Positions 1-7,828 of a stretch of 10,796 bases of DNA are shown here, in pieces. The position numbers and the translations under genes were made by a program. This stretch comes from an uncultured Pseudomonadota bacterium. GTDB lineage: Bacteria; Myxococcota; UBA796. The stretch is taken from positions 1 to 10,796 of the forward strand of contig CAJWHX010000075.1 of assembly GCA_913040875.1 (NCBI GenBank). Reading direction: 5' to 3'. The notes under the pieces are model-generated. The model saw only the letters and a list, made by a program, of their open reading frames with translations, was not told where the DNA came from and did no database searches. Numbering within the stretch: the stretch's first letter is position 1; every line of letters starts with the position of its first letter.

Positions 1-32
1 TCAAAAGGGAAACTTGGTGACAAATTACAAAT

Positions 33-1778
33 TTGTTCATCCACGCTCAAAATTCGACCACCTTTATTACCATGCCGGCGATTGGTTTGATGTGGAGTGG
101 TTTAAAAGATGCCTTCTCAGGAAATGATACCAGACCGTCTGATCAACTCCTTGCCCTCGCAGTACTTGCCGCCTGTGCCTATGGAGACTTCGTCACCGCA
201 ACGCTGGTTCCACTTGCCCTCGATATTGGACGGCTCTTTGAAGAGAGAACGGCTCTTGGTGTAAATTCCGCTATTGAAAAGATTCGTTCACTCCAAGTAC
301 AACGTGCTTTAAGAGTGGATGCCGAGTCCAATCAAGAAACTTGGGTCAACGTCTCTGACTTGGTCGTTGGGCAAACGGTTTGCGTTCGTGCGGGTGAGCG
401 GATTCCTGTGGACGGTGTGGTGCAGAAGGGCGCATCGAAGATTGATGCCGCTGTGATGACAGGTGAGTCCAAGTTGCAACCGGTCGAAGCAGGGAGTGAA
501 GTATTTGCCGGCACACAGAACATGCAAGGGGAACTCTTTATCGAAGTGACGAGTCTTGGTGCAGATTCCGCACTCGGTCGTATCGTTGGCTTGATGGAAG
601 AGGCCCAACTGAGTAAACCGGTAGTGTTGCAGCGTCTAGAAGAGTGGCTTGGTGTATACGTCCCTGTAGTCATTGCTCTCTCTGCTACAGTGCTCTTTTT
701 CACCGAAGATTTGGACCGAGCAATTGCGGTTTTGATCGTCTCTTTTCCGTCTTCGCTTGCGATTGCGGGGTCAGCGACGATGGTCTCCGCATTTTCCAAG
801 GCTGCCTCGTTGTCTCTCTTCGTTAAAGATGCCACTGTATTTCAAACCTTGCGTACTGTGGGTACCATCGTGTTTGATAAGACTGGAACCCTAACCGAAG
901 GCAAGCAGCGTGTCCTTAATGTCGTCCCAGAAGATGGTGTGAACGAATCGTTGCTGATTCAATCGGCCGTTCAGTGTGCGCGGCACTCCAACCATCCCGT
1001 GTCTCAGGCCATTGTACGCTCCTTCTCTACGGAAGGACTACCCGATTTGGATGACGGGGTGGTGATGGAGTTTCCGGGCCTCGGTATTCAAGTTGAATTG
1101 GATGATGAAGAAGACAGCTCAACCACCCTGCGTTTGGGGCGCGTGTCGTGGCTCAAAGAATGTGGGGTTCTCGTTCCCACTGGTGTACAGTCCGGAACAT
1201 GGGTGGCTGAAAATGAAAGATGTCTTGGTCGTCTGGAGTTCGCAGACGGAATCAGAGAGAGTGCTTCTGATATGCTCGAGGCAGTTAGAACCATCGGCAT
1301 TTCAACACAGGTGGTCCTGACGGGAGATGCTTCGATAGAAGCAGAACGAGTCTCCGCCGAACTTGGAATACCACACGTAATAGCGGGGGCTTTGCCGGAA
1401 GAAAAATGGCAACTGGTGCAATCGCTGAAGCAGACTGGTCATACAGTCTGTGTGGTTGGGGATGGAATCAACGATGCATTGGCATTGCAAGAAGCCGATG
1501 TTGGTATCGCTATTGGAGCCTCGATCAATCAAGCGGCGATGGGTGGTTCGGATGTTGCCCTTGTATCCGATGATTTGATGGCGATTCCAGAACTCATACG
1601 GCTGTCGGATGCCGTTCACCGCAAGATTGTACAGAATGTGTGGATTGGTTTTGGGGTTGCGATGGTTCTCTTTGGAGTGGTTTCACAAGGGCAGGTGACG
1701 GCGCTCCAAGCCGCGATTGTACACAATGTGGGTGCACTGTTGGTGATCGTGAACTCTTCGTTGTTGTGGCGACGGTAA
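33..1778 (+). CDS. P1B-type (heavy-metal) transporting ATPase with variant metal-site motif; 5' end uncertain
   Basis: Inner-membrane pump that would couple ATP hydrolysis to metal-ion export. Residues are numbered from the TTG at 33. Visible are a membrane hairpin (about 38-66), an actuator domain with TGES at 143-146, a membrane pair (about 208-260), the phosphorylation site DKTGTLTEG with Asp282, the P1B-specific His-Pro pair at 321-322, the GDGIND hinge at 476-481, and a terminal membrane pair ending in an NSSLLWRR tail. These order and motifs are those of the P1B family. Two oddities stand out. The transmembrane CPC/SPC/TPC motif before the phosphorylation loop is replaced by Phe238-Pro239-Ser240, so substrate cannot be assigned. 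The protein also lacks the first two P1B helices and any N-terminal metal-binding domain. An in-frame TGA lies at 18-20, and candidate starts are TTG 33, ATG 72 or ATG 90, none with a good ribosome site. The 5' part may be frameshifted or genuinely short. The family assignment is firm; the start and the metal are not. Confidence 0.85.
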   Translation: MFIHAQNSTTFITMPAIGLMWSGLKDAFSGNDTRPSDQLLALAVLAACAYGDFVTATLVPLALDIGRLFEERTALGVNSAIEKIRSLQVQRALRVDAESNQETWVNVSDLVVGQTVCVRAGERIPVDGVVQKGASKIDAAVMTGESKLQPVEAGSEVFAGTQNMQGELFIEVTSLGADSALGRIVGLMEEAQLSKPVVLQRLEEWLGVYVPVVIALSATVLFFTEDLDRAIAVLIVSFPSSLAIAGSATMVSAFSKAASLSLFVKDATVFQTLRTVGTIVFDKTGTLTEGKQRVLNVVPEDGVNESLLIQSAVQCARHSNHPVSQAIVRSFSTEGLPDLDDGVVMEFPGLGIQVELDDEEDSSTTLRLGRVSWLKECGVLVPTGVQSGTWVAENERCLGRLEFADGIRESASDMLEAVRTIGISTQVVLTGDASIEAERVSAELGIPHVIAGALPEEKWQLVQSLKQTGHTVCVVGDGINDALALQEADVGIAIGASINQAAMGGSDVALVSDDLMAIPELIRLSDAVHRKIVQNVWIGFGVAMVLFGVVSQGQVTALQAAIVHNVGALLVIVNSSLLWRR

Positions 1779-1813
1779 ATCGTTTCGACCTGTTCGACTT
1801 TTGAGATACACAT

Positions 1814-1842
1814 TTGGAACTCCAGCAAAACTCAATTACACT
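1814..1842 (+). promoter_or_regulatory. Candidate sigma70-like promoter for the beta-propeller lipoprotein
   Basis: TTGGAA at 1814-1819 and TACACT at 1837-1842 are separated by 17 bp, each matching four of six consensus positions. A start near 1849 would give a leader of about 24 nt before the ATG at 1873. The site lies in the 94-bp gap after the ATPase gene. It is weak, and co-transcription from the ATPase gene is equally possible. Confidence 0.3.
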
Positions 1843-1872
1843 GGACACAAAGACAATAGACTGGAGAGACCT

Positions 1873-3444
1873 ATGACATCAATCGTAACCCTTTTAAGCA
1901 TCTGGGGATGTAGCAATGAAATGGTGATGGCGACCCAAGATCGAGCCTTGTCAGACAGTGGATACTATTACGGCGAAGATAGCGAAGCCGATATGGGAGA
2001 CTATGACGGCGGATCTTCAGAAGAGGAACCTTCGAACGACGATGGACTTGGTTCAGAGACTGAACAGGCCGGTCCGATGCTCGCTCCGGCTACCACCAAT
2101 GCCTATGTCTTTGTGGCGAACCCAGACCGCAATACAGTGACTCGAATAGAGGTCGCAACATTGAACGTGATGACGACAGAAGTCGGTGTGAATCCCGTCC
2201 TCGTAGAAACCAGCTCCGATTATCGTGTGGCGGTGACCTTCAACCAAGGGTCCAACTCCTTATCGGTGATCGACTCTGCCACGTTGTCCGTTCAAGATGT
2301 AGAAGTTCGAGGGAACTTGAACAACATGAAACTCTCTCCCGATGGAAACTGGGTGGTTTGCTATCATGACTTGAATGGTGAGAATGGCGGTCAAGGAACC
2401 GGCGGAGCGATTTCCTACAACGCGATCTCGATTGTGAATCTGGAAACCTTGGAACACACAGAAGCGATGGCGGGGGCTTTCCCGAAGGACGTTCAGTTTA
2501 GCGGGGATTCCAGTTTGGGTGTGGTGATCAGTGATGATTACCTCTCGACGATTGACTTTACCCAAACGCCACCGACACTGAGTCGCATTCCAATAGCTGA
2601 TGACTTGGTCAATCCACCCCTTGCCGAAGAAGTGTTGCTCGATCCAGAAGGGCGTTATGCCATCGTTCGTCAATATGGTGTAGACCAGCTGGTCCTCGTG
2701 GATTTACAGACCAGTGGCGATCCGATTTCGATGCTCGACGTGGGTGCCAATCCGACCGATATGGATGTTTCCCCGGACGGTACACAAGCGATGGTGGTGG
2801 CTCGAGTTGCCAAAGAACTTTGGATTTACGACTTGCAAGATCCAACGCTAGCGCCTGAAGTACTGGCGTTGCCCGAAGAAGATGTGTTTGGAGGGTTGCT
2901 CTTGAGTGAAGATGGACAGCAGGGGGTTTTATACTCTACAGTGTCCGGTCAGTCTCGCATCGGAGTCTGGAGACGAAACGATGACAGTATCGTGGTTCGT
3001 GGTACGACCAAGCCTGTGTCAGGAGTGGAAATGAGTCCAGATTCTGAAACGGCAGTGTTGTTCCACCCACGTGAAAATGGAGATGTCGATAGCTCGTCAT
3101 ACTTCTACAATCGATACGGGATATCTCTCATGGCCATGAGTGATCTGTTTACTTCGTCTTATCAACTGACTGCGGAAGTCGACTCCTTTTCATCCACTGA
3201 AGATGGTCGCTATGGGCTCTACACGATGAAAGATCGTCCCTATGTGGAAGTGCTGGATTATCAAACTTTTGTACCGGATGAGATTGAACTGCCAAGTCTC
3301 CCAGTCCATCTGGGCTCACTGCCGGACACCAATACCGTGTTTATTTCTCAAGAGCACAACTTGGGTCGAATTTCCTTCTTTACTCCAGAATTGGGTGGAT
3401 TGCAGACGATTACCGGTTTTGAACTGAACGCGGTCGTAGAGTAA
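1873..3444 (+). CDS. Predicted lipoprotein with acidic linker and YVTN/WD40-like beta-propeller
   Basis: A 523-residue extracytoplasmic protein of unknown specific role. The start is ATG 1873 because GGAGAG lies four bases upstream (1863-1868) and the protein then begins with a hydrophobic segment ending in a lipobox-like IWGC, with Cys13 as the lipidation site. The signal is very short and has no basic residue before the hydrophobic core. Residues about 28-66 form a Gly/Ser/Asp/Glu-rich acidic spacer. From about residue 76 to the end there are repeated blade motifs: AYVFVANPDRNTV, then SPDG/SEDG/DPEG-type turns near 155, 208, 257, 300, 345, 388 and 441, spaced about 42-53 residues apart. This resembles YVTN/LVIVD or WD40-like propellers used for protein binding at cell surfaces. 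Ser14 after the Cys is compatible with outer-membrane sorting if the Lol Asp+2 rule applies. It converges on the next gene with 18 bp between stops. Ligand and function are unknown. Confidence 0.85.
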   Translation: MTSIVTLLSIWGCSNEMVMATQDRALSDSGYYYGEDSEADMGDYDGGSSEEEPSNDDGLGSETEQAGPMLAPATTNAYVFVANPDRNTVTRIEVATLNVMTTEVGVNPVLVETSSDYRVAVTFNQGSNSLSVIDSATLSVQDVEVRGNLNNMKLSPDGNWVVCYHDLNGENGGQGTGGAISYNAISIVNLETLEHTEAMAGAFPKDVQFSGDSSLGVVISDDYLSTIDFTQTPPTLSRIPIADDLVNPPLAEEVLLDPEGRYAIVRQYGVDQLVLVDLQTSGDPISMLDVGANPTDMDVSPDGTQAMVVARVAKELWIYDLQDPTLAPEVLALPEEDVFGGLLLSEDGQQGVLYSTVSGQSRIGVWRRNDDSIVVRGTTKPVSGVEMSPDSETAVLFHPRENGDVDSSSYFYNRYGISLMAMSDLFTSSYQLTAEVDSFSSTEDGRYGLYTMKDRPYVEVLDYQTFVPDEIELPSLPVHLGSLPDTNTVFISQEHNLGRISFFTPELGGLQTITGFELNAVVE

Positions 3445-3462
3445 GTGAATCCTAGATTGGTA

Positions 3463-5484
3463 CTACTCTTCTGATCCACAGAGACCGTCAAAGCGCCATT
3501 CGTTGTTGCTTTCATCGCATTCATCTATTCTTCCAACGCCCGTTCCGTCATCGTCAACAGAGATGATGAGGTTACCTTCGGGAATCTCTGTCATGTCCAG
3601 ATCAAACACGAAGCCTTCAGAAGTGTATCCAGTACGAACTGGGTATTGAGCAGGGTAGGCACCCAGCAACTGACGTGTCCCTTCGACCTCTGTATACAAG
3701 GCAAAATCGATACCAGACACCGCATCGGCCAATCCTTGATTGCCTACGGACAGAACGACTTTCACTGTACCGCGGTCACATTCAATCTCACAGATGTCGA
3801 CTTCGAGCGGTATGGCATCGACAAGGAGTGCACCTTGTCCATTGTTCTCTCGTAAGTCATTGCTTCGGTAGCTATTGTATTCAGGCCAATTGGCTACCGT
3901 AGGGCTTGGTATACTCAAGTCATCATTGATATTGGTGATGTTGTATCCATGTTGATTCCAAACTTGACGAGTGGGTGCCCATCCTTCAAGTGCAGATACC
4001 ACATAGACCCCTTGATCATGGTGGACGACGATTTCGGCTTCGTTGTCTCCATCTACGTCGACGACTACAGGGTATTCGTTGGCTGTACCGGAGGTGTGAT
4101 ACGGTTCGCGCATTACGAATCCACCGTTGTGTCCTGAAATGATCCATAGATTGGCTTCATCCCCATAGACGACTTCTGCATAGCCATCTTCCTCAAAGTC
4201 AAAGACAGATGATCCAGTGCAGTTGGACGAGACATCTGTGGCGGGACTGGTCCATTTTAAGGTTCCATCTGCTTCATAGACGGAGTATACGTTCTTAGAT
4301 GGGAAGCCAATCTCAGGAACACCATCACCGTCGTAATCTGCAATCGTTGGTGGTCCACCACGACCGCCGTCTTCATTTGGCCAAGCGTTGATCATCGTAC
4401 AGTTTCGATCGTATACGACGACATTCGAATGGCCAGTTACGACGATTTCGCCATATCCATCCATGTTGAGATCGGCGACGGCTGTAAACCCATCGGTGTC
4501 TCCCGTAAGGCAGCGCAGAGTACCGTCGTACTCTTGGATGTGTCGACCGGAGACGAATTCCATTAGCCCATCGCCATCCAAATCTGACACCACTGAGATA
4601 CCACCGGTCCAATATATTTGACTGCGAGACATCCCTCTGAGAGGTGTATCTTCAAAGATGGTCAACATTTGTAGGTCATTTCCCTGAAAGGTCCTCTTTT
4701 CGACGACGATATCGGGTTGACCATCTGAGTCCACATCCGCAATCGCAGGAGAATGTGCATAGCACTGAATTTTATCGGTGGTGTTTAGTTGTTCCAATTC
4801 GCCGTTGGTATTCAGTACAGCGACCACACACTCTGTGACGCCGTCATGTCCAATGCCGAAAAACCAATCTGTGATGCCAGATATTTCGGGATCGATAAAC
4901 GGTGCCAAGGCAACGACAATCTCCGGATCTCCGTCCAAATCAACATCTCCGAGTGCAGGGGTCCCCGCGGCGATTGGTTCATACCACTCTCCTTGCCACT
5001 CCCATTTCTGTTTGGTCCAGTGTACAGTGGTACCATCACCTGAGATGAGTCGTATGATCGTTAGAGGCCCGTCGGTGTTTGGAGAGCCCAAATACGATAG
5101 ATTGCCCATAACTGAAACGATATCAGGCGTATCATTGCCATCGACAACGCCATCACCATTGTCATCTGTGAGTTGACCAACGACCGGAGCCGTTACAGAT
5201 TCTCGAAGGGAAGGGTATTCGGCAAAATCACTCATGCTCCATTCAATAATTGGGGTGAACTGATTGACGGGAGGCTCGATTTTACACTCTTCATCAATCG
5301 AGAGTTGAATCGCTGAGTAAATCCGATTGGGACAATCTTCCACGACCTCTGGTTGTTCTGCCTCGCCAATTTCCTCCGGAGGTTGGCTGGTATCTTCGGC
5401 AGGAGGAGTGTATTTGTCGATTCCGGTGAGGTTGGTTTCTTGGCAACCCGAGAGTATCAATAGAGTAGTCAATAAACGTTTCAT
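3463..5484 (-). CDS. FG-GAP/VCBS-repeat lipoprotein with C-terminal CARDB-like domain
   Basis: A 673-residue predicted surface lipoprotein. The start is ATG 5484: its A is also the last base of the upstream gene's TGA (TGATG), and from there the protein begins MKRLLTTLLILSGC, a clean signal peptide with lipobox LSGC and Cys14. An ATG nine codons further upstream would spoil the signal. A Pro/Glu-rich spacer (about 25-50) is followed by acidic loops of the DxDxDG type near residues 107, 180, 250, 301, 338, 383, 429 and 476, each followed by a hydrophobic strand (for example PEIVVAL, PDIVVEK). This is the FG-GAP/VCBS propeller pattern, with Ca2+-binding loops in known members. Residues about 503-540 hold the WNQHGYN...NWPEYNSYRSN block that I recall from myxobacterial FG-GAP proteins. 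The end (about 552-667) looks like a CARDB beta-sandwich finishing IDECDESNN. It is the last gene of the coupled leftward operon. The domain call is firm; the biological role (adhesion, surface layer, binding) is inference. Confidence 0.92.
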   Translation of the reverse strand: MKRLLTTLLILSGCQETNLTGIDKYTPPAEDTSQPPEEIGEAEQPEVVEDCPNRIYSAIQLSIDEECKIEPPVNQFTPIIEWSMSDFAEYPSLRESVTAPVVGQLTDDNGDGVVDGNDTPDIVSVMGNLSYLGSPNTDGPLTIIRLISGDGTTVHWTKQKWEWQGEWYEPIAAGTPALGDVDLDGDPEIVVALAPFIDPEISGITDWFFGIGHDGVTECVVAVLNTNGELEQLNTTDKIQCYAHSPAIADVDSDGQPDIVVEKRTFQGNDLQMLTIFEDTPLRGMSRSQIYWTGGISVVSDLDGDGLMEFVSGRHIQEYDGTLRCLTGDTDGFTAVADLNMDGYGEIVVTGHSNVVVYDRNCTMINAWPNEDGGRGGPPTIADYDGDGVPEIGFPSKNVYSVYEADGTLKWTSPATDVSSNCTGSSVFDFEEDGYAEVVYGDEANLWIISGHNGGFVMREPYHTSGTANEYPVVVDVDGDNEAEIVVHHDQGVYVVSALEGWAPTRQVWNQHGYNITNINDDLSIPSPTVANWPEYNSYRSNDLRENNGQGALLVDAIPLEVDICEIECDRGTVKVVLSVGNQGLADAVSGIDFALYTEVEGTRQLLGAYPAQYPVRTGYTSEGFVFDLDMTEIPEGNLIISVDDDGTGVGRIDECDESNNEWRFDGLCGSEE

Positions 5485-7712
5485 CAGCGTGTCCGTCCAT
5501 AGAAGAGCCACATGTTGTCATAGAAGTCGGGGTCGATCGTAGAATCATCGCCTCGAATCAAGAAATCATCCAAGCCATCCCCATTGACGTCCCCAATTCC
5601 ACTTTGAAATCTCCGATTGTCATCCGGTCTACAATACCCTGCGATTCTTGCACCAGTGGGATCATTGTCAATCCTGACTGTACCGTCATTTACAGGTCGT
5701 ATGCCCTCAAACTCTTCACCAAACCACAAGAAGGCTGAGCCCTTTGCCGGTTGATCTGGATCGGGTTTGTATCCGTGTGCTCCAATTAGCAAATCATCTG
5801 CACCATCGCCATTGACATCTCCAACCGATACGGGGCAGTCCGCATCCATCTCCGGCTGAAAACCGATCAGGATTGTCCGTCTAATATCGATGATGTCAGT
5901 CACACCAGAATCTAGAGGCCCCCAAACAATATGGGTGCGTCCGGCTTGTTGCTGATGCATGTAGCTGTCCTCAGCGGAAAAGGCCAAGTCATCATATCCA
6001 TCGCCATTGTAATCTCCTCTTCCTGCAAACTGATTGGCGATTCGTCGATAGAATACGTTGCTGACAATCGTGGAACTGGGGTAGGCACTCCGATCTGTAT
6101 ACAGTGATACGGACCCTCCCCTTGTTGAGGTGGCTTGACCAAATGGATCGAGCGTTTCGATAGAGGATGACAACAGCACAAAGTCTGTAATGCCATCGCC
6201 ATTGGTGTCACCAGCCGATTCAGCTTGCTCACCAAAAAAATGGTTTTGTTCGAAGCCGGTCACATCTTGCGTGGTCTCCCACATTTGGGTTTGATTATCG
6301 AATTCTAAAATCTTAAAACCACCGGCATCGGTGTATCCAGATGTACTGGCACGATTGGGGTTTCCAATCAACAGTTCAGCCGCTGGATGAGAATCTGTTT
6401 GTAGAGAATTCAAAGATACTCTGTACGTCCAGGTTGAGGTTACGGGCCCGATGTCAAGAGTGCCGATATGGTCAGCTTCGTTGAGCGTATAAGATGGAGC
6501 CAATGGAGCAAAAAATGTTGCGATTTCCCATTGGTCACTATCGGTTACCTGAACGACGATGAGATCATCCAGACCGTCCAGATTGACATCCATAATCTCT
6601 ATGGGCATGACTCCGATATCTTTTTTAAGACTTTCGTCACTAAATAAGGATGTCTCTATACCTGTAATGGTAACATCGGTATCCGTATTGAGTGCATGAC
6701 GGCTGCTATGTTGTGCACCCGTTTGAAGAAAGACATACGGTGTGTCGTCTCCGTTGACTCTTTTCGTTGACAGTGCAAAATCTGACAGCCCATCTCCGTC
6801 TACATCTCCGTACTCTATGTCGATTGGTCGGCGTTGGTTCCGCCAATCTCCTTGACTGCCAGACTGATTGGTCTCATAAGACAGATCGGCTTCTCCCATA
6901 CGGAGAATCACTTCACCATCACAATTCAGGTCTGAGAACCCTTCATCTTCCTGTTCACTGGCAGGGGATAGGTCAGGATTGTTGTCATCGCAATCATCTG
7001 AGGCTTCATAAAAGTACACCTCATTGGGTTCGCACAGACAGGCAGATGTTCCTGGAAAGCCATCTCCATCCAAATCTCCGAAGTAGTGAATGCAATCAGC
7101 GGAGTCTTCCACATTGATCTCTCCATCGCAATTATCATCGACATTGGTGAGGCACGACTCTATTTGTGTGGGGTTGACGAGAGGGTCATTGTCATTGCAA
7201 TCTCCGGCTTCTGAAATGTAGTCAGCTGGAGGTACACAGGCGTTTTTGCCGAGATCTGGATTGCCGAACCCATCGCCGTCATAATCCGGGTACCATGTAT
7301 AGGCATCTGTTGCTGTGATCTCGTCGACTTCTCCATCACAATCATTGTCGATCCCATCGCACAGCTCCTCTGCACCAGGATTCACAAACTCATTGGACTC
7401 ATTGCAGTCCCATTTGTTGGGTGCATAGCCTTCTGGTTGTTCACACGCCACGGTTGTGAGTCCATCATCTCCATATCCATCGCGGTCGAGATCGGCATAC
7501 CAAGTCCGGGCACCCGAAGCACTGCCGTCGTCGATGAGACCATCACAGTTGTTGTCTATACCGTCGCATATCTCAAGGGCGTACGGATGAATATCCGGAT
7601 TGTTATCGTCGCAGTCGTTGCTGGATTCATCGAAGTTGTCGCCATCGTTGTCATAAGGACCACAGGCGATCAGTTGTGTCATGAAACAGACGGTGGTGAA
7701 TGAGATTCTCAT
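5484..7712 (-). CDS. MopE-type metal-binding-repeat and FG-GAP-repeat lipoprotein
   Basis: A 742-residue predicted lipoprotein. ATG 7712 has a strong ribosome site, GAGGAG, five bases upstream. The signal peptide ends in LIAC with Cys17. Residues 21-268 carry four MopE-type repeats (Pfam 'putative metal-binding motif'), each combining a D-x-D-x-D-G-type loop, a DC(D/N)(D/E) element and a closing (D/N)xCDGxxD element: about 21-62, 71-131, 139-199 and 210-268. The fourth is degenerate, ending NCDGEV. From about 298 to the end come integrin-alpha-like FG-GAP repeats, with acidic loops near 302, 374, 502, 567, 631 and 707, ending in a strand MWLFYGRTR. Such proteins are common outer-surface proteins in Myxococcota-like genomes. 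Ca2+ is the likely ligand of the acidic loops. The Pfam name refers to a copper-binding methanotroph protein, but copper binding is not shown for these repeats. Its ATG overlaps the stop of a small upstream ORF (ATGA) and its TGA overlaps the next gene's ATG. Confidence 0.93.
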   Translation of the reverse strand: MRISFTTVCFMTQLIACGPYDNDGDNFDESSNDCDDNNPDIHPYALEICDGIDNNCDGLIDDGSASGARTWYADLDRDGYGDDGLTTVACEQPEGYAPNKWDCNESNEFVNPGAEELCDGIDNDCDGEVDEITATDAYTWYPDYDGDGFGNPDLGKNACVPPADYISEAGDCNDNDPLVNPTQIESCLTNVDDNCDGEINVEDSADCIHYFGDLDGDGFPGTSACLCEPNEVYFYEASDDCDDNNPDLSPASEQEDEGFSDLNCDGEVILRMGEADLSYETNQSGSQGDWRNQRRPIDIEYGDVDGDGLSDFALSTKRVNGDDTPYVFLQTGAQHSSRHALNTDTDVTITGIETSLFSDESLKKDIGVMPIEIMDVNLDGLDDLIVVQVTDSDQWEIATFFAPLAPSYTLNEADHIGTLDIGPVTSTWTYRVSLNSLQTDSHPAAELLIGNPNRASTSGYTDAGGFKILEFDNQTQMWETTQDVTGFEQNHFFGEQAESAGDTNGDGITDFVLLSSSIETLDPFGQATSTRGGSVSLYTDRSAYPSSTIVSNVFYRRIANQFAGRGDYNGDGYDDLAFSAEDSYMHQQQAGRTHIVWGPLDSGVTDIIDIRRTILIGFQPEMDADCPVSVGDVNGDGADDLLIGAHGYKPDPDQPAKGSAFLWFGEEFEGIRPVNDGTVRIDNDPTGARIAGYCRPDDNRRFQSGIGDVNGDGLDDFLIRGDDSTIDPDFYDNMWLFYGRTR

Positions 7713-7828
7713 TTGTTCTCCTCATATGGTGTGGTCAGCTGTTCTCTTTCAATGTTCCGTAGATCTAGTAGAACAAAGTCAATTTGACCAATGCCTCCGA
7801 ACAATAGGAGTGAAAGGACCGTAACCAT
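7709..7828 (-). CDS. Small ORF (39 aa), hydrophobic N-terminus, translationally coupled to the MopE/FG-GAP gene
   Basis: A 39-codon ORF from ATG 7828, or 43 codons from GTG 7840, which would add MKIS at the front. It ends in a TGA whose first two bases are shared with the ATG of the downstream gene (ATGA overlap). The product has a hydrophobic segment (VTVLSLLLFGGIGQ), a second hydrophobic stretch (IDFVLLDL), then a charged tail ending PYEENK. It could be a small membrane or secreted peptide. It sits 25 nt downstream of the expected start of a good promoter (7888-7860), and the downstream gene's ribosome site GAGGAG lies inside its last codons. Against it: no clear ribosome site precedes either start, and I recognise no homologue. 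It could instead be an untranslated leader that happens to be open, or a peptide whose translation controls the next gene. Confidence 0.45.
   Translation of the reverse strand: MVTVLSLLLFGGIGQIDFVLLDLRNIEREQLTTPYEENK

Noticed and set aside
2..127. Open frame from the left edge to TGA at 125-127, as the end of an upstream gene overlapping the ATPase
   Set aside because: Only about 41 residues are visible, with no recognisable motif, and it overlaps the ATPase start; it may be the shadow of that gene.
332..835. 167-codon ORF on the minus strand
   Set aside because: Antisense to the actuator domain and membrane segment of the P-type ATPase, which has conserved motifs throughout.
1784..1800. 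TTCGAC-CTG-TTCGAC direct repeat after the ATPase stop
   Set aside because: Short, no symmetry, no relation to a promoter box or hairpin.
3438..3469. Inverted repeat AGAGTA/TACTCT across the 18-bp gap between the convergent genes, as a shared terminator
   Set aside because: Six-base AT-rich stem with a 20-base loop and no T-run on either strand.
4778..5176. 132-codon ORF on the plus strand
   Set aside because: It lies entirely antisense to the FG-GAP/CARDB gene, whose repeats and family features are clear; low-complexity Ser/Thr/Pro translation is typical of a shadow.
5485..5511. Nine-residue longer start for the FG-GAP/CARDB protein
   Set aside because: It would place an acidic and polar stretch before the signal peptide; ATG 5484 gives a clean MKR signal and a TGATG overlap.
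6767..7117. 116-codon ORF on the plus strand
   Set aside because: Antisense to the MopE repeats of the 742-aa gene; its His/Leu-rich translation mirrors the acidic repeat codons.
5484..7712. Calling the MopE-type protein a copper-binding protein
   Set aside because: The repeats share only the Pfam name with the methanotroph copper protein; the loops look Ca2+-type and no copper ligand set is evident.
7772..7782. Second TTGACT as the -35 of an internal promoter for the MopE/FG-GAP gene
   Set aside because: No acceptable -10 hexamer lies 16-18 bp downstream.
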